In this document: piece by piece, positions 1 through 14,881 of the stretch
How positions within the stretch are numbered: the stretch's first letter is position 1
Layout of the letters: every line of letters begins with the position of its first letter
Assembly (NCBI RefSeq): GCF_000001735.4
Contig: NC_003074.8
Location: forward strand, 19,599,261 to 19,663,260
Direction of reading: 5' to 3'
DNA length: 64,000 bases
DNA from: Arabidopsis thaliana
Lineage: Eukaryota; Streptophyta; Magnoliopsida; Brassicales; Brassicaceae
Made by a program: the position numbers and the translations under genes
The notes under the pieces: generated by a model
What the model was told of the DNA's origin: nothing
Databases searched by the model: none
Seen by the model: only the letters and a program-made list of their open reading frames with translations

Positions 1-2216
1 GTCAACGAATATGAGGAGTCACTCGTTTTTTGTTAAATAGTTCTCGACCTCATATGATGACTAATAGCAGCGAGTCGCAGATTTCTAAATTAATGGAACT
101 AATTTACATAAGTCTACACAGGCTGAGTAAAAATACAATGTACATTACCTTTTTCTTTTTTTCTTTTTCTTTTTTTTTGGGCAAACAATGTACATTACCA
201 AAACTGAAAAAACACAAATTCGTTGAAAGGGTCAATAAAATCGGCTGATCAAAAAATAATCTGACCAATCTAACATAACTTTTAAAAGCGTACACGAGTT
301 TTGTTACTTTAGTAGGTGTTAGTTTAGTAATGAAATGAAAGATTTGTGTCATTCTATAAGTAATTTCACATTAATTAATGCATGCAATAGTGAACTTGGT
401 TATAATTTGGCCCACAGAAAGATTTACTCATTTAACCATGAGAAAGACATGACAATATAAAATAAGGTGTTCTTTAATTAGTATGTCTATAACTTTGAGA
501 TATATACAAGAGAATTGTAAAATATATACGCCTCCATTTCTTGCATTATTTAACTGATATCGAAGGATGCTATGCAACTTACTTTCCACCAAAAGGGATT
601 CACATGAATTTTTCCTAGCACATTTCAAAAGTTTCTAAATCTGCTATTCAACTACTGCAAAAGTCTCTAGCAGACGACTGTATCTACTACACATTTGGGC
701 ATTCAACTAAATACCACCACGCATCTTAAACTTTTCCGCATCTTATATAAATAATATTGTTTTTGTCTATCGGTTACAAGAAATTTAAATCTTAGAGGAT
801 AATGATGATGATGAAAGATGTGATCTGAATAAAAACGTTTCAGAAGATAAATTTCTTAAACACGATTAATAACCTTGAAACTGAACTGATCATAGATTTG
901 TAGTACTTGTTAATTCTGAAAAACGTCATATATACACACACACACACACACAAATTACAGCTATTCGTCGACTAATAAAAAAAAAAATTACAACTTATAT
1001 TCTAAATAGTGGATTAGGTTGATTGTTCTTTTAAGTCATAAATGTCCCACCATATTTGTTGTCTTTTTATTAGGGGGGAAAACGTAGACACATAAAATCA
1101 GTTTATTCGTCATCCTCCTCACAAATTAAGCATATCACACAAAAATAAGAGATATTAAATGAAAATTTTGGTTGTGCTTCACTGTCTTATTTATTTCCAG
1201 TTTACTTTAAATTTAAGACGAAGACCTAACACTATGACCTCCATACTTAATAGAGTTTGCCCCACCAACAAACTTTATGAATATGCATCTTGCATCACAT
1301 CTTTCGTTATGCTAATTAATAACAGTTTGGCTCATCACATGTGAACATACCCAACGTAATTCCCATTACTTTAAAATTATGAATCTGATCGTAGCGTTTA
1401 TAAGTGTCCAAACAAGTTTTCTTTCAGAGAACCACAAAGTTATACTATTTAAAACTAAACCAAAAGAATTACTAACAAAATCGAACAAAGAAAATAACTT
1501 AAATGCAGTTCAATTTTTGCTAAGTTTTTGTTCAATCTTTAACCAACAAAAAGAGAAAATCCAAAAAGCGAATCTGACGCTCATAGTATTTCATCTTTTC
1601 ATTCACATTAATCAATATTTGCTTTCACAATCCCACATTATAAATAACATTATTCCTAACTAATATATTTAGAATGAGTAGATTTAACTGAATTCCACTC
1701 TACGACTGGAAATAAATTTGATTATCACTAGCAAAAGGGACTAATATCATGTTAAATTTATGAATTTCTAACTCAAAATTTTCAAGTTTTCTTCGGTTTG
1801 TGTATATATCAAAACTAATTCTAAGAAAACCTAGTCGAGCCGAGGACATGGAACAATGAGAGATGTCCAATTAAAGATCGAATTGACATTTCAAGGGTCG
1901 TCCAATGCCCATTAGAGTCTACGAATTACTATTTCAAGGCCCATTTGCTTTCATATTGTAAATTACTCCCTTCATTTGAGATTACAGTAAATGTGGTTTT
2001 GGAGTTGTTCACATTAAGAAACCAAGACAGATACTGAAACACAGAAAACCAAACACATGATCTAAAATGTGAATGTGGTTCAGGGTTTCCTCTGCCGTAG
2101 ACTCTTCTCATGGAGTTTAGAGAGACAATACAAACACACAACTTATTATAGCTAAACAAGTTTTTATTTTAACATAGAAGAGAAAACGTGAGTTTGTTTT
2201 GGTGGTTGTGTTTCAC
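1..2216. other. AT-rich intergenic spacer
   Basis: I see no gene here. Open frames are short, lack codon-like composition and do not resemble known proteins. The stretch contains homopolymer runs and one CA microsatellite. The last 60 or so bases next to MDAR1 are probably its 3' untranslated region, since that gene ends at the right edge. Confidence 0.6.
930..952. repeat. (CA)n microsatellite
   Basis: A short run of alternating A and C, preceded by a few TA steps, in an AT-rich spacer. It is a simple sequence repeat that probably varies in length between accessions. Confidence 0.8.
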
Positions 2217-5106
<2,890 letters not shown>

Positions 5107-8100
5107 TTTATCCGATCGTGTGAAAGCGTTTTGTTATCTTGTCGCTGAAGTTGGTTTGTTAGAGAAGCAAAGAAAGAGCAAAAAGGCTAATATGAGCTGA
5201 GTGACTCTAATTGGCTAAAACTTAACCAAGACTTGGCCGTTGATTGGAGGATGTAGATACAAAGCTTACACGTGGCAATATTGTGACCGTTGAATTTATC
5301 CAACCGTCGTGGTTCATGCTATATGTGGAAAGTAAAAAGAATTAAGGACGGAAATAAAGGACTGATTGATTCTTAAGTCTTTTTTAATTAACCCGAAAAA
5401 TAGTTGGTGGAAAAGTCACAAATGTGCCACGTTATTGGATAAGTTGTGGAAAAGTCCACAAATGATGGGTTTTAGATTATTGGGCTTCTTTTCCTGACCT
5501 CTTAAGGCCCAAAATAACAAAATTCAAGAAACATGAAGCTTAGTCCTTCGACCCACATGATAACCCATTTGACCATCACATGATTAACAATTCGACTAAA
5601 ACAACCATAAATTTTGATTTATCAGCAATTATATTTGTAAATAGGTTTATTACTACAATCTGTACGTAATAAGTATCAATCTTTGAAGGAACTAAAATTT
5701 ACACATTCCCATCCAAGACTATAGGCAGTCACAATAACCCATTTGGATGAATGCTCATTTTTATTTTTAATTGTTCAAATTTCAAAATACTGTGTATAGC
5801 TAAAAAATCGAATTAATAAGTGAAGGAGAAAAAATTGGTGGAGTGGATTAGATGCATACAATGACAAAAAAGCCAAGCAAGCCTTTTATGGGGGTGTGGC
5901 CTGTCGACACAAACATGTGAAACCTATACTTGTTGCCTTATTCTCTAGCTTGTTCTCTTTCTTTTTATTTTTTTCTTTTACCAAATCTAATTTGATTACC
6001 CTATATATCTCATCTTCCTCGGATTCTCATTTCTCAGATCTTAGTTCTTATTGATATTGTTTTGTTTAATAGTAGTTATCAAGAATATACATAACTCGAA
6101 TCATTTGTCGTTGTGCACCGTTGTTTCTTGTTCGCCGTCCACGCAATAATTATAAACATCCATACCTAAATTTTATATATACACATCATGAAATATTGCG
6201 ACAAAGACATTTAATCTAGTGGCTCATAGTATTAGTGCAGTCATTGCATCATAACTTGGTATAAATGTTTGAGATACAAAAATAAGTATATATATATATA
6301 TATAATAGAGTTTAATCCGCGGTACACCGCGAAAATAATTTATTTTTTAAATTAATATATATAAAAGTATGGGTACTTTTTGTATTTTGTACACTATTAA
6401 TGAAAATTCACATTTTAAAAAATAAAATTGAATGATGGTTCAAATTGATCTTAAACGAAAAAATCTGGGTTCCATCAATCGTTTTTCTTGAAAAGATGCA
6501 AAATATTTTTAAAAATCGAATAAAATAATTAGCAGGACCATTGATATATTTAAATATGCGCATGCATATGTTTGTATAATAAAATCTTTTGATGTTGATG
6601 GTTGGTTTAAGTTAAATAAGAAATCAGAAGCGGACGTAACACATCTAATTTTTGTGTTAGTTTAGTGTTTACAATATATTTAATGGGGATTAAAAGCATG
6701 AGGGAAGAGATTAAAGGCGCAGAAAGAGGAATCCTAGGCTCAAAGGGTTCTCAAAGACCTATCAAGTCTCTATTATTTCCTAACACCACGTTCCAACTGT
6801 ATGATTTAGGCTTTTTTGCCAGATTCAAAAGTACTTTGTTGTTATTAATCTCGATCATGTATCATTAAGTTATGTTTCTTGATCTTATGGTTACGGTTGT
6901 ATATTATTTGATTTTTCCTATGCATTTTCCATTAGACTCTATTTGATTTTTCCTATGCATCTTCTATTAGATTCTAGTTCATTCTTTCTTATTTTTTTAA
7001 TTCATTTGTCTTGGGTGGCTAATGAAGCAATAATGGTTTTTAGTTTTTATTTGAGATATTTGTAATTAATGATGCATATAATTTACTGTTTTACGTGGAA
7101 AAACGTATTCTAATTTCTTGTAAATTGCAATCGCATTGTATATTGTACCGAGGAAAAGGATCGATTTGCCTGCGTGTGTATAAGCTTTATCAACGAGATC
7201 CAAAGTAATCTATATATGACCCATTGACCTACCATCATACACAAAGTCAACACACCTAAAAATGATTATGATCATGTTAATCTATTACCGCTTCACATAC
7301 AATTGATAAAACCAAACTAAAACTAAAACTAAATATAAATACTATAAACTAGTTAAGTAACCCACGAAAAAGTCTCGGCTTGGCTATAAAAATGCAGTCA
7401 CCTTCCACTTTTTATTATCTTTCTGATAGTCATTCTATCAGAAATATTTTATACATTAGACTGATTTGTAGTATTTTCGTCTGCTTAAATTTGAACATAT
7501 CGTTCGTTAATCATTAATGTTTCCTAAGTTAGTAACAGGCCTAATTCTTAATTGTATGTTCAATACTTTTATCTTATGATCTGATGTCTGAACTTTGAGG
7601 TAAAATGGTACTAGTATAGTTCCATAGTTATGAATTTGAAAGACTGATTAAAAATATATATTCAAAATACATATCAATCTACAGTGTTCTTTTTTTGTTT
7701 GCTAAATTATATGAATCTACAAAATAAAAACGTTATTTCTTCGAAAGAAGTGTTGTCGAAAAAACATTTTGAAAAGAACTGCGCATTGGCTACCTGTCTT
7801 ATTCTGACAATATTGCTCCACCGTTATATTTTAAAAGCATTCACATCTATTTTTATCTTCTCACCAATCTTACCTACTACCATGTGTTCGCAGTAAATTA
7901 AGACATACGACGATCGAAATACTGTAATTATTTATTTTTATTGATTACACTAAACTAATCTTTTCATCAAGATAATCTTTCTTATGGGATTTCTGATTGT
8001 AAAGGGGTTTTTCCTCAATTTTTCCCTATTATTTTTTCAATTTAGTTTTGCCCAAAAAAAAAAAAAGAAACTATTTAATAAAGTTCTATAATATATTATT

Positions 8101-8640
8101 GATATAATCCGATTGAGTTAGCTCGATTAGAAGAATCATAGATGGCTAGATAAAGACATCTAGTCGACCTCTACTACTCTAGTGATCTAAGATTCAACTG
8201 GAGAGCAGTGTTATGACTTTGAAAAAAAAAAAAAAAAAAATCAGCATGATATACAACTTTTATAGATTAGTCACTATTCGATGAATGATGGGAAATTTCT
8301 TTGGCAATTTGACTTTGGTCAAATATGTCATGATATTGGTGGAAGTAAATTATTGATCATCAACATTTCCGGGAGGTGAAATCAGTTTTGACATGACAGT
8401 ATATAATATTAAAATACTTGTTTCTATGAATAAAAACAGCATAAATCCAAATAAAGCTCGAATTATTTAAATAAAAGAACAATAACAATTCAGATAAATT
8501 TATGAACAATAATAAAAGAGTTTTGAAATGGAATTAAATATCTTCTGAAGTGAAATATGTAATAAAAATACAGTAGTAATTTTTATTTGTTTTGAGGCAT
8601 AATAAAATGAGGAAAAAACCCGCAAACATATGCTGTGGGA
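5107..8640. other. Divergent intergenic region between MDAR1 and KIPK
   Basis: About 3.5 kb without a supportable gene. The part next to MDAR1 (5107-5500) holds its leader and promoter. The middle contains a (TA)n run near 6286-6303 followed by a Helitron-like terminal hairpin at 6318-6331. The rest is AT-rich with poly-A tracts (about 8048-8065 and 8221-8240) and no coherent coding frame. A putative protein of 70 residues near 7.7-7.9 kb has no recognisable features. Confidence 0.55.
6307..6331 (-). mobile_element. Helitron-like 3' terminal hairpin (decayed)
   Basis: On the minus strand a perfect 6-bp stem (CGCGGT/ACCGCG, loop of two bases, at 6318-6331) is followed by ATTAAA and then CTCTA. 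This is the layout of a plant Helitron 3' end: a GC-rich hairpin about ten bases before CTRR-T. The terminal tetranucleotide is not canonical, and I could not place the other end, so this is probably a degraded non-autonomous Helitron extending to higher coordinates. It shares the hairpin sequence type with the elements ending at 24100 and 48884. Confidence 0.4.
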
Positions 8641-8699
8641 CCCACCATGTTTTTTTTTTCAACTTGATCATCTCTTAACTCTCTCTCATTCACCAGAAA

Positions 8700-9889
8700 A
8701 CAAAAATTACACAAAAATCAAAACTTTTACTTTTTATTTCTCCTCTCTGGATCTTCCTCTTCAAAGCTCAAGGCCATTAGGGTTTATCTGAGCTCCAAAA
8801 TCACCCTAATTCTAGTGTATTTCTCAGCAAGCAAGCTTCTTCTTTTTTTGTCCTGGGTAAGCCTTTGTTCCTTCAATTTATCGCCAGCTTCTTCTTTATC
8901 TCTTACCTTTTCTTCTTTGCACGCCTCCATTAGCACTTTATTTATTTTTCTTCTGTAACCCTCTCTTTGATTTGCTTTAATTCATGAGATTTGGGGACCG
9001 TATTCAGGGTTTTTTTTGGGTGGGTTTCTCTGATTTTTTTTTCCTTTTTCAGACCTTTCATTATCTCTATGTGGTCACTTAAGGTCTCTGCAGTTTCAAT
9101 TCAAAAATTTAGTTTAAAAAAAAAAAAAATCTGGGTGTGTGTTCATTAGCTAGCTCCTCTTTGTTCACTCATTGGCTCTCTATGATTTGACATTTAAGAT
9201 TATTGCTGCATTTAATTGTGCTAAATCGATTCTGCACTCATGCTTCAGCTACTGTTCTTTGTGTCCCTGTAAATTTAAGTTTTTGAGATCTGAAACTATA
9301 AGAAATTTTCCGATTTTGGTTCTCATTAGTTGTTAGATCTCTTATCTCACTCGAAGCTTCTTTTTTTACGCGGTTTGATTTATTAATTTCGTTACTTCTC
9401 TGTAAATTCTCGATCTTTAGGGTTCTTCTCATCCCCTGGTTTAATAATGGGTCCAATCTCAGTTCTTGTTCACTCTAATTTTACTTTCACAATATCTCCA
9501 ATTACGCAGATGCTTTTTGACAAATTTTCTCCATTAAAAGTGTCTTCTTTTTTAGCTGTATTAAATTTATAGGTCTCTCTATCTGTACTGGTATAGGGTT
9601 CATGATTGAGTCTACAAAAACATAATGAATGACCTAAAAGCTATTAACTTTCGTTTCTAGATCTGCTTGCTTCTCTTTAATATCTTCACCTCATTGCTCT
9701 AATAGACATTAATCTCCATTTGAAGTTAGTATTCTTTTACCAGTTTTACTGATTTTTCTTTTTCATTCAGGTAACTGTGATTGTTGCAGGATCTTGTGTA
9801 GAAACAGATCACAAGAAGATGAATGATAACTCGGTGGTGCGGCTTTGATTATCTTCAGAGATTTTAGATTCTGTATCCACTCTGTTGCG
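8700..9889 (+). promoter_or_regulatory. Putative 5' leader of KIPK with a leader intron and uORFs
   Basis: The sequence upstream of the KIPK start is pyrimidine-rich. It carries a good splice donor (GGGTAAGC, intron beginning about 8857) and an acceptor ending about 9789 (TTGTTGCAG), with an alternative acceptor about 9770. This suggests an untranslated first exon and a leader intron of about 0.93 kb. In the second leader exon two short overlapping upstream frames begin at 9819 (ending 9848) and 9823 (ending 9867). The transcript start is not determined from sequence. Confidence 0.5.
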
Positions 9890-12772
9890 ATGGGGTCGTT
9901 TGCAGGCGCTTGTGAGATTGTGGAAGAGAAGGATGATGAAGTAAGATTGCCAAAACATTCCGGGAGATATGGTAAATCGGTTATGGGATCATCAAGTAAG
10001 GATTTGGTGGAGCGTAAGCAACGAGAGTATCATGGTTCTCTTGAGTATGACATTGATATGCTTTTTCAGTCTATTTCTGTTAAACCATCTACTACGAGGT
10101 TGATGAGTTCTTCTTTCCATCATCATGAGACGAGCGCGAGTGCCGGTCCAAGCAGGACCACAAGCCCTTCGAAGAGAATTGCGTCCATGAAAAAACCAGG
10201 GACACCTCAGTCTCCTAGATTTGTTGGTCTCTCTGATTCAGTTTCTTTGAAGCAGGCTCTTAGGGATCGTTGCATTTCTAAGGCGTCGGAAATGGCTGCT
10301 CAGAAACGGTTGTCGAAATCTGCTGCTGCATCTCCGAGGGTCTCAGAAGCTGACAGGATAAAGAGTTTGTATAACCAAGTTTCGAATGAATCTACTAGCA
10401 GCAGGTCTGGGCTTGTTCCTGTGGACAAGGGTAAAGGAAGTTTGGTTGAGATACCTTTGATGCCTGTAAACGATAAACCAAGCTCTTCAAAGAGCGTACC
10501 TCAACGGTTTGAAGATCCTTCTAACCCCATTTCTGAGCCATCTCAAGCTGGAACCAGTTTTGGATTACAAGGAGTGGGGAATCAAACGCGGGAGATTAAG
10601 CTGTTGCATAGATCCAACAAACCTGGGTCTTGTCTTAGTTCTGGCAGTGGAGATTATGAGATAGAGTTAGATGAAAATGTTGCGTCTCCTTCCACTCATG
10701 CATTTGTTGAAGATGATGTGATAGAAATAGACAAACACGTTACTTCACTGCCATCTCACTCTAGCAAGAAAGTCAATGCGACGGAGCTTGACAAGAATAT
10801 TTCCTCATCTGCTGTAGACTCAGAGCAGAAAGGGAAGTTGGATGATGCACCTAATTCAGGGACAGAGAATGGCAAAACAGTACGGAAGGTAACAAGAATG
10901 ATTCCACGTCCCAAACAACCGAAAAAGAAAATTTTGCTTAAGAAGAAGTTAAAAATCGGGGTTGTGTCAGCAACTTACCCAACAAAAGACGATGAAGAAA
11001 TTGTTCCTTCCTTGGACTCTAGTGCCAATCAACTTCTCTGCCAGAGATGTCACTGTTCGTTGAAGAGCACCAGCATCGATGACAACCCACCTTCATATAC
11101 TTCTAGTCATAATCCTAAGATTTGCACAGATAGTTTGAGCTCTGTTTCAAATAAAGAAGCTCATCAAGGATCTGACGAGAACTCCTCTGGCTCGTGTAAT
11201 GTCAGTCAAAGCTCTGAAGCTGACATTGTCATAATGAAACAAGATGTTTCCTCTAGCAATAATAGTGGAATCGGTGCAATGGTAGAAAAAGAAACCGAGA
11301 ATCCGACTTCCAGTGAGAAATTCGAGTTCTCTCTGAGTTCAAAAGATAGTCTTGGGGATTATAGCAGGAGCACAAGCATTAGTGAGGAGAGTAATCTGAG
11401 CCGATTTAGCTGTGGGAATAAGCCTCACATGTCGATGGATGTGAGATGGGAAGCGATTAAGCATATCAAGGTTCAATACGGCTCTTTGGGTTTACGACAC
11501 TTCAACCTTCTGAAGAAACTTGGTTGTGGAGATATAGGAACAGTCTATCTCGCCGAGCTGATTGGTACAAACTGTTTGTTTGCCATAAAGGTTATGGACA
11601 ACGAGTTCTTGGCGAGAAGGAAAAAGTCTCCCCGGGCACAAGCAGAAAGAGAAATACTTAAAATGTTGGACCATCCTTTTCTTCCTACATTATACGCGCA
11701 ATTTACTTCGGATAATTTATCTTGTCTAGTCATGGAATATTGTCCTGGAGGAGATCTTCATGTCCTCAGACAGAAGCAGCTAGGCCGGTGTTTCCCTGAA
11801 CCTGCAGCAAGGTAAAGATTTACCTTTTCCATTTCGTGTCTAGCTTATTTAATGTACTGAAAATTGATTGTAAAAATTTGTTTCTGTAGATTCTATGTGG
11901 CCGAAATTCTCCTTGCACTGGAGTACTTACACATGCTTGGTATCATATACCGAGATCTGAAACCGGAAAACATTCTTGTCCGTGAAGATGGACACATTAT
12001 GCTTACGGATTTTGACCTCTCACTCCGTTGTGCAGTGAACCCGACTCTTGTCAGGTCAAACTCTCCACCTGGTAAAGATCCCGCAAGGATTTCAGGTCCA
12101 TACAACACATCCAACTGCATACAACCATTCTGTATCACCGAACCATCTTGCCAGGTTTCGTGTTTCAGCCCTAGGCTCTCCTCAAACCAACAACAAGGTA
12201 GAAAACCAAAAAGGGGTGATCATCTTTCGAAAACCCAACAACACTTGAGTAGATCATTGCCTCAGCTCGTGGCTGAACCAACCGAAGCAAGATCCAATTC
12301 CTTTGTGGGAACACACGAGTACCTAGCCCCAGAGATCATCAAAGGAGAAGGACATGGCGCTGCAGTTGACTGGTGGACTTTCGGGGTTCTCCTTTACGAG
12401 CTTTTATACGGGAAAACACCATTCAAAGGTTACAACAACGACGAGACTTTGGCCAATGTTGTGTTACAGAACCTCAAGTTTCCTGATAGCCCGCTTGTAA
12501 GCTTCCAGGCAAAAGACTTGATCAGGGGACTTCTTGTTAAGGAACCAGAGAACAGGCTCGGGTCAGAGAAAGGTTCTGTAGAGATCAAAAGACATCCTTT
12601 TTTTGAAGGATTGAATTGGGCTCTGATCCGGTGTGCAATCCCGCCTGAGCTACCGGATTTCTATGAGTATGGTGGTGGACCAGAGGCAGCGGCGGATTCG
12701 CCTGGAGGCAGTAATAATAGGTATCTTGAATGTAAAGCCATAGGCGATCATCTTGAGTTCGAGTTGTTTTAA
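9890..12772 (+). CDS. KIPK: AGC VIII serine/threonine kinase, KCBP-interacting type
   Basis: Plant AGC kinase of the PINOID/D6PK/phototropin group; KIPK is known to bind the kinesin-like calmodulin-binding protein. There are two exons (9890-11811, 11890-12772) joined by a 78-bp intron, giving 934 residues. I chose the ATG at 9890 because it opens the conserved MGSFAGACE start. The first 530 or so residues are a Ser-rich, low-complexity N-terminal region with a lysine-rich stretch around residue 357. The kinase domain starts near residue 538 with the glycine loop LGCGDIGTV and lysine FAIKVMD. The catalytic loop is YRDLKPEN (about 661) and the metal motif is DFD in place of DFG (about 680), diagnostic of AGC VIII. 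An insertion of about 95 residues with a basic patch separates DFD from [12 protein letters not shown] (about 777). The C terminus ends FELF, resembling the PDK1-binding PIF motif. Confidence 0.95.
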
Positions 12773-13010
12773 GCAAGACATAGATATTCTCTGGTATAAG
12801 CATTCAGAGTAATCGTTGTTGTAAGTTATTATATCTAAGTTAAATCTAAATGTCTTATATGTAAATTTAGCGTTCTCTGAGACATAATCTGATATAGTAT
12901 TCTCAAAAATATATATGCTCCTTCGTATCTCAATTTTTAAATATATGATCAAACATTACAATCTTAGTAGACACTAATCTACAAAACCAAAAGATTACAA
13001 ACACTTTTCT

Positions 13011-13310
13011 TCAATGAAAGACTTGAGTTGAGATTCCCATCTGATGAAGAACACTTGACGTCGAAGAAGCTGACCTCAAAGCCTCAGCTAATGGTCCACC
13101 CATATTGTGGTGGTTCCCTACATTGCTCCACCAATTCAATTGCTCCCTCTCATTGTTGTTGTTTCTCAGGTTCTCTTCTTCTTTTTCTTCTTCATTGCTT
13201 GTTGAAAGTTTTAGAGAAACATCTGAGGAAGCGTTACTATTACCGGGCACGGAGATTGAGATATGACAAGTGGATGAGCTCATTGGACTGGAGGTAGAGC
13301 CCAATGATGA
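13011..13310 (-). pseudogene. Orphan copy of the 3' end of a GRF transcription factor gene
   Basis: This stretch is a close copy of the last exon and stop region of GRF4 (16917 to about 17215); nucleotide similarity extends a little past the stop, from about 12981. Read on the minus strand it encodes about 95 residues ending in the same MGISTQVFH and stop. Differences include in-frame additions (one codon in the PGN-SSD stretch, two in the Glu run) and one missing Asn, and no frame break is seen. There is no QLQ or WRC domain, no upstream splice acceptor (similarity stops inside the exon) and no evident promoter. Similarity ends where a CGCCTA-rich repeat begins. I read it as the remnant of a duplicated GRF gene, not a working gene. 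Confidence 0.75.
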
Positions 13311-13560
13311 TTCGCCTAGCCCGCCTAAACCCGCCTAATGACCGTGTAATCCACTTAATGTCTGCATAGTCCGCCAAATCTTCCTCACCGCCTAATAGAA
13401 TCGATTTTAAGAAAGTCGAAGCGGTACATGAACGCCTAGCACCTAGGGGATGCCTAGACGGCTGCGTAACCCGCTTTCTTGAATACCGCCTAGTTGTAAT
13501 TGCACATTTTTGGGTGTATATCAATTTTTTTCCAGCAAAATTAGGCAGTTGCACCTATCA
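13305..13560. repeat. CGCCTA-rich dispersed-repeat-like sequence
   Basis: Unusually GC-rich for this locus. The words CGCCTA, CCGCCTAA, GCCTAGAC and CACCTAGG recur at irregular spacing on the plus strand, starting exactly where similarity of the GRF tail to GRF4 stops. It looks like part of a dispersed repeat, but I cannot name the family and see no clear terminal inverted repeats or target duplication. To the right (13561-13873) lies the presumptive promoter of the next gene. Confidence 0.4.
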
Positions 13561-13873
13561 CCTATGTCTCACCCTACTGGGCCGGGCCTGAATAATTTAT
13601 GTTACAAAGATTGCAATTTGCAAACATTAAAAGAAGAAAAGCCCAAAAAGGACATCTTTGATCATCAGATTGGCTCCACTTTAATTACGAAATTGATTTC
13701 TTTATTTTTCCTTTTTTACTTTTCCTTTTGGCGGGACTGCTTGCTTTGATTTTGGAATGATGTAAAAGCAAAGCAATTATGTTTGGGAAGGTTTAAGCAA
13801 AAGCAAAAGACAAGTGAAAGTAAATAAATAGATATTGAGAGAGACATAGAGACTGTTGTAACAAGAAAAAAAA

Positions 13874-14592
13874 ATGAGTAGCAAGAATAACTCCGGAGCT
13901 GCTGCAGTTTCTGGAGTCAACACCAACGGTAAGCTACCAATGGAGGACAATGAAGAAGAAGAGATATGGAAAGTTGCAGTGACGAGGTTTCAAGCCCGAG
14001 AAGAAGAGATCGAGAGGAAGAAGATGACTGTTAAGGAAAAAGTTCAACAGCGGCTCGGTTTTGCAGAGGAAGCTACAAGATGCTTAACTCAAACATTGGA
14101 AGTAAGTTTATAAAAAGCCTTTTGTGTAACATGGTAGACAACAAAGCTAATAATGTTCTTACTAAAACAGGAGCTAGAGATTATGGGAGATCCTATGAGA
14201 AAAGAAGTTGGTATGGTGAGGAAGAAAATCGACATGGCGAATCGAGATATCAAATCTTTGGCACAAAGCTGTCAGAAAAAGGTATTACACATTTTCATTT
14301 TCAGGAAAAGCTGGCAGCTTTGTTTTAACACAAGAGGATAATTTGACAGGAGAAGGAATACAAAGACACATTGGAAGCTTTCAATGAAAAGAACAAAGAG
14401 AAAGCTCACCTTGTTTCCATGTTAATGGAGGTATTTAGTCTAAACCACTTAAAAGCTTTGTAAAATTTCTACTGAAGATCCAATGTGTGATTTGTGACGA
14501 TGATTTTCTTTTGGCAGCTACTGGCTGAAAGTGAAAGATTAAGGATAAAGAAACTGGAGGAAATCAACAAGACTGTTGGAACCTTGCAATGA
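13874..14592 (+). CDS. DUF662 / RAB6-interacting golgin-like coiled-coil protein
   Basis: Small coiled-coil protein of the plant DUF662 family, annotated by similarity to RAB6-interacting golgin (GORAB); its biochemical role in plants is not established. Four exons (13874-14101, 14171-14281, 14350-14430, 14518-14592), all GT-AG, give 164 residues. The N-terminal 25 residues are low complexity. The rest is almost continuously charged and helical, with the family core ELEIMGDPMRKEV at the start of exon 2 and NEKNKEK in exon 3. The first three coding exons have exactly the same lengths (228, 111, 81 nt) as the second DUF662 gene at 25341-26721, so the two are paralogs of one ancestral structure. 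This copy lacks the Ser/Asp-rich C-terminal tail of the other. The 3' end converges on the YqgF gene with about 290 bp between stops. Confidence 0.9.
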
Positions 14593-14881
14593 GGAGAAGC
14601 AATCTACATGGATCTTACCTTAAAAGAGAGTGAAAATTTGTTTAAGTTTTTGGTATTACACTCTATCCAGGTCCTCCTATTAAAAGTGAGCTACGATGTA
14701 ACAGGATGTACGATAAATGAATGGTGCTAAGGTTTAAAGATATGAATGCAGCGAAAAACGAATTTCTTAAAAGATGCAAGATGTCTTTGTACACATAGAT
14801 AATGTCAAAACAAATCAAGCATCATTATATTCATATATCCGAAACTAGCGGCTTCCCTATTTTGTCATTACCCGTTTCCTT

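Noticed and set aside
6665-6868. 67-codon frame in the MDAR1-KIPK spacer as a possible small gene
   Set aside because: No signal, motif or neighbouring promoter evidence, and the flanks are typical noncoding AT-rich sequence.
13011-13304. GRF tail as an independent functional small protein gene
   Set aside because: No promoter, start context, or DNA-binding domain; better explained as a duplication remnant.
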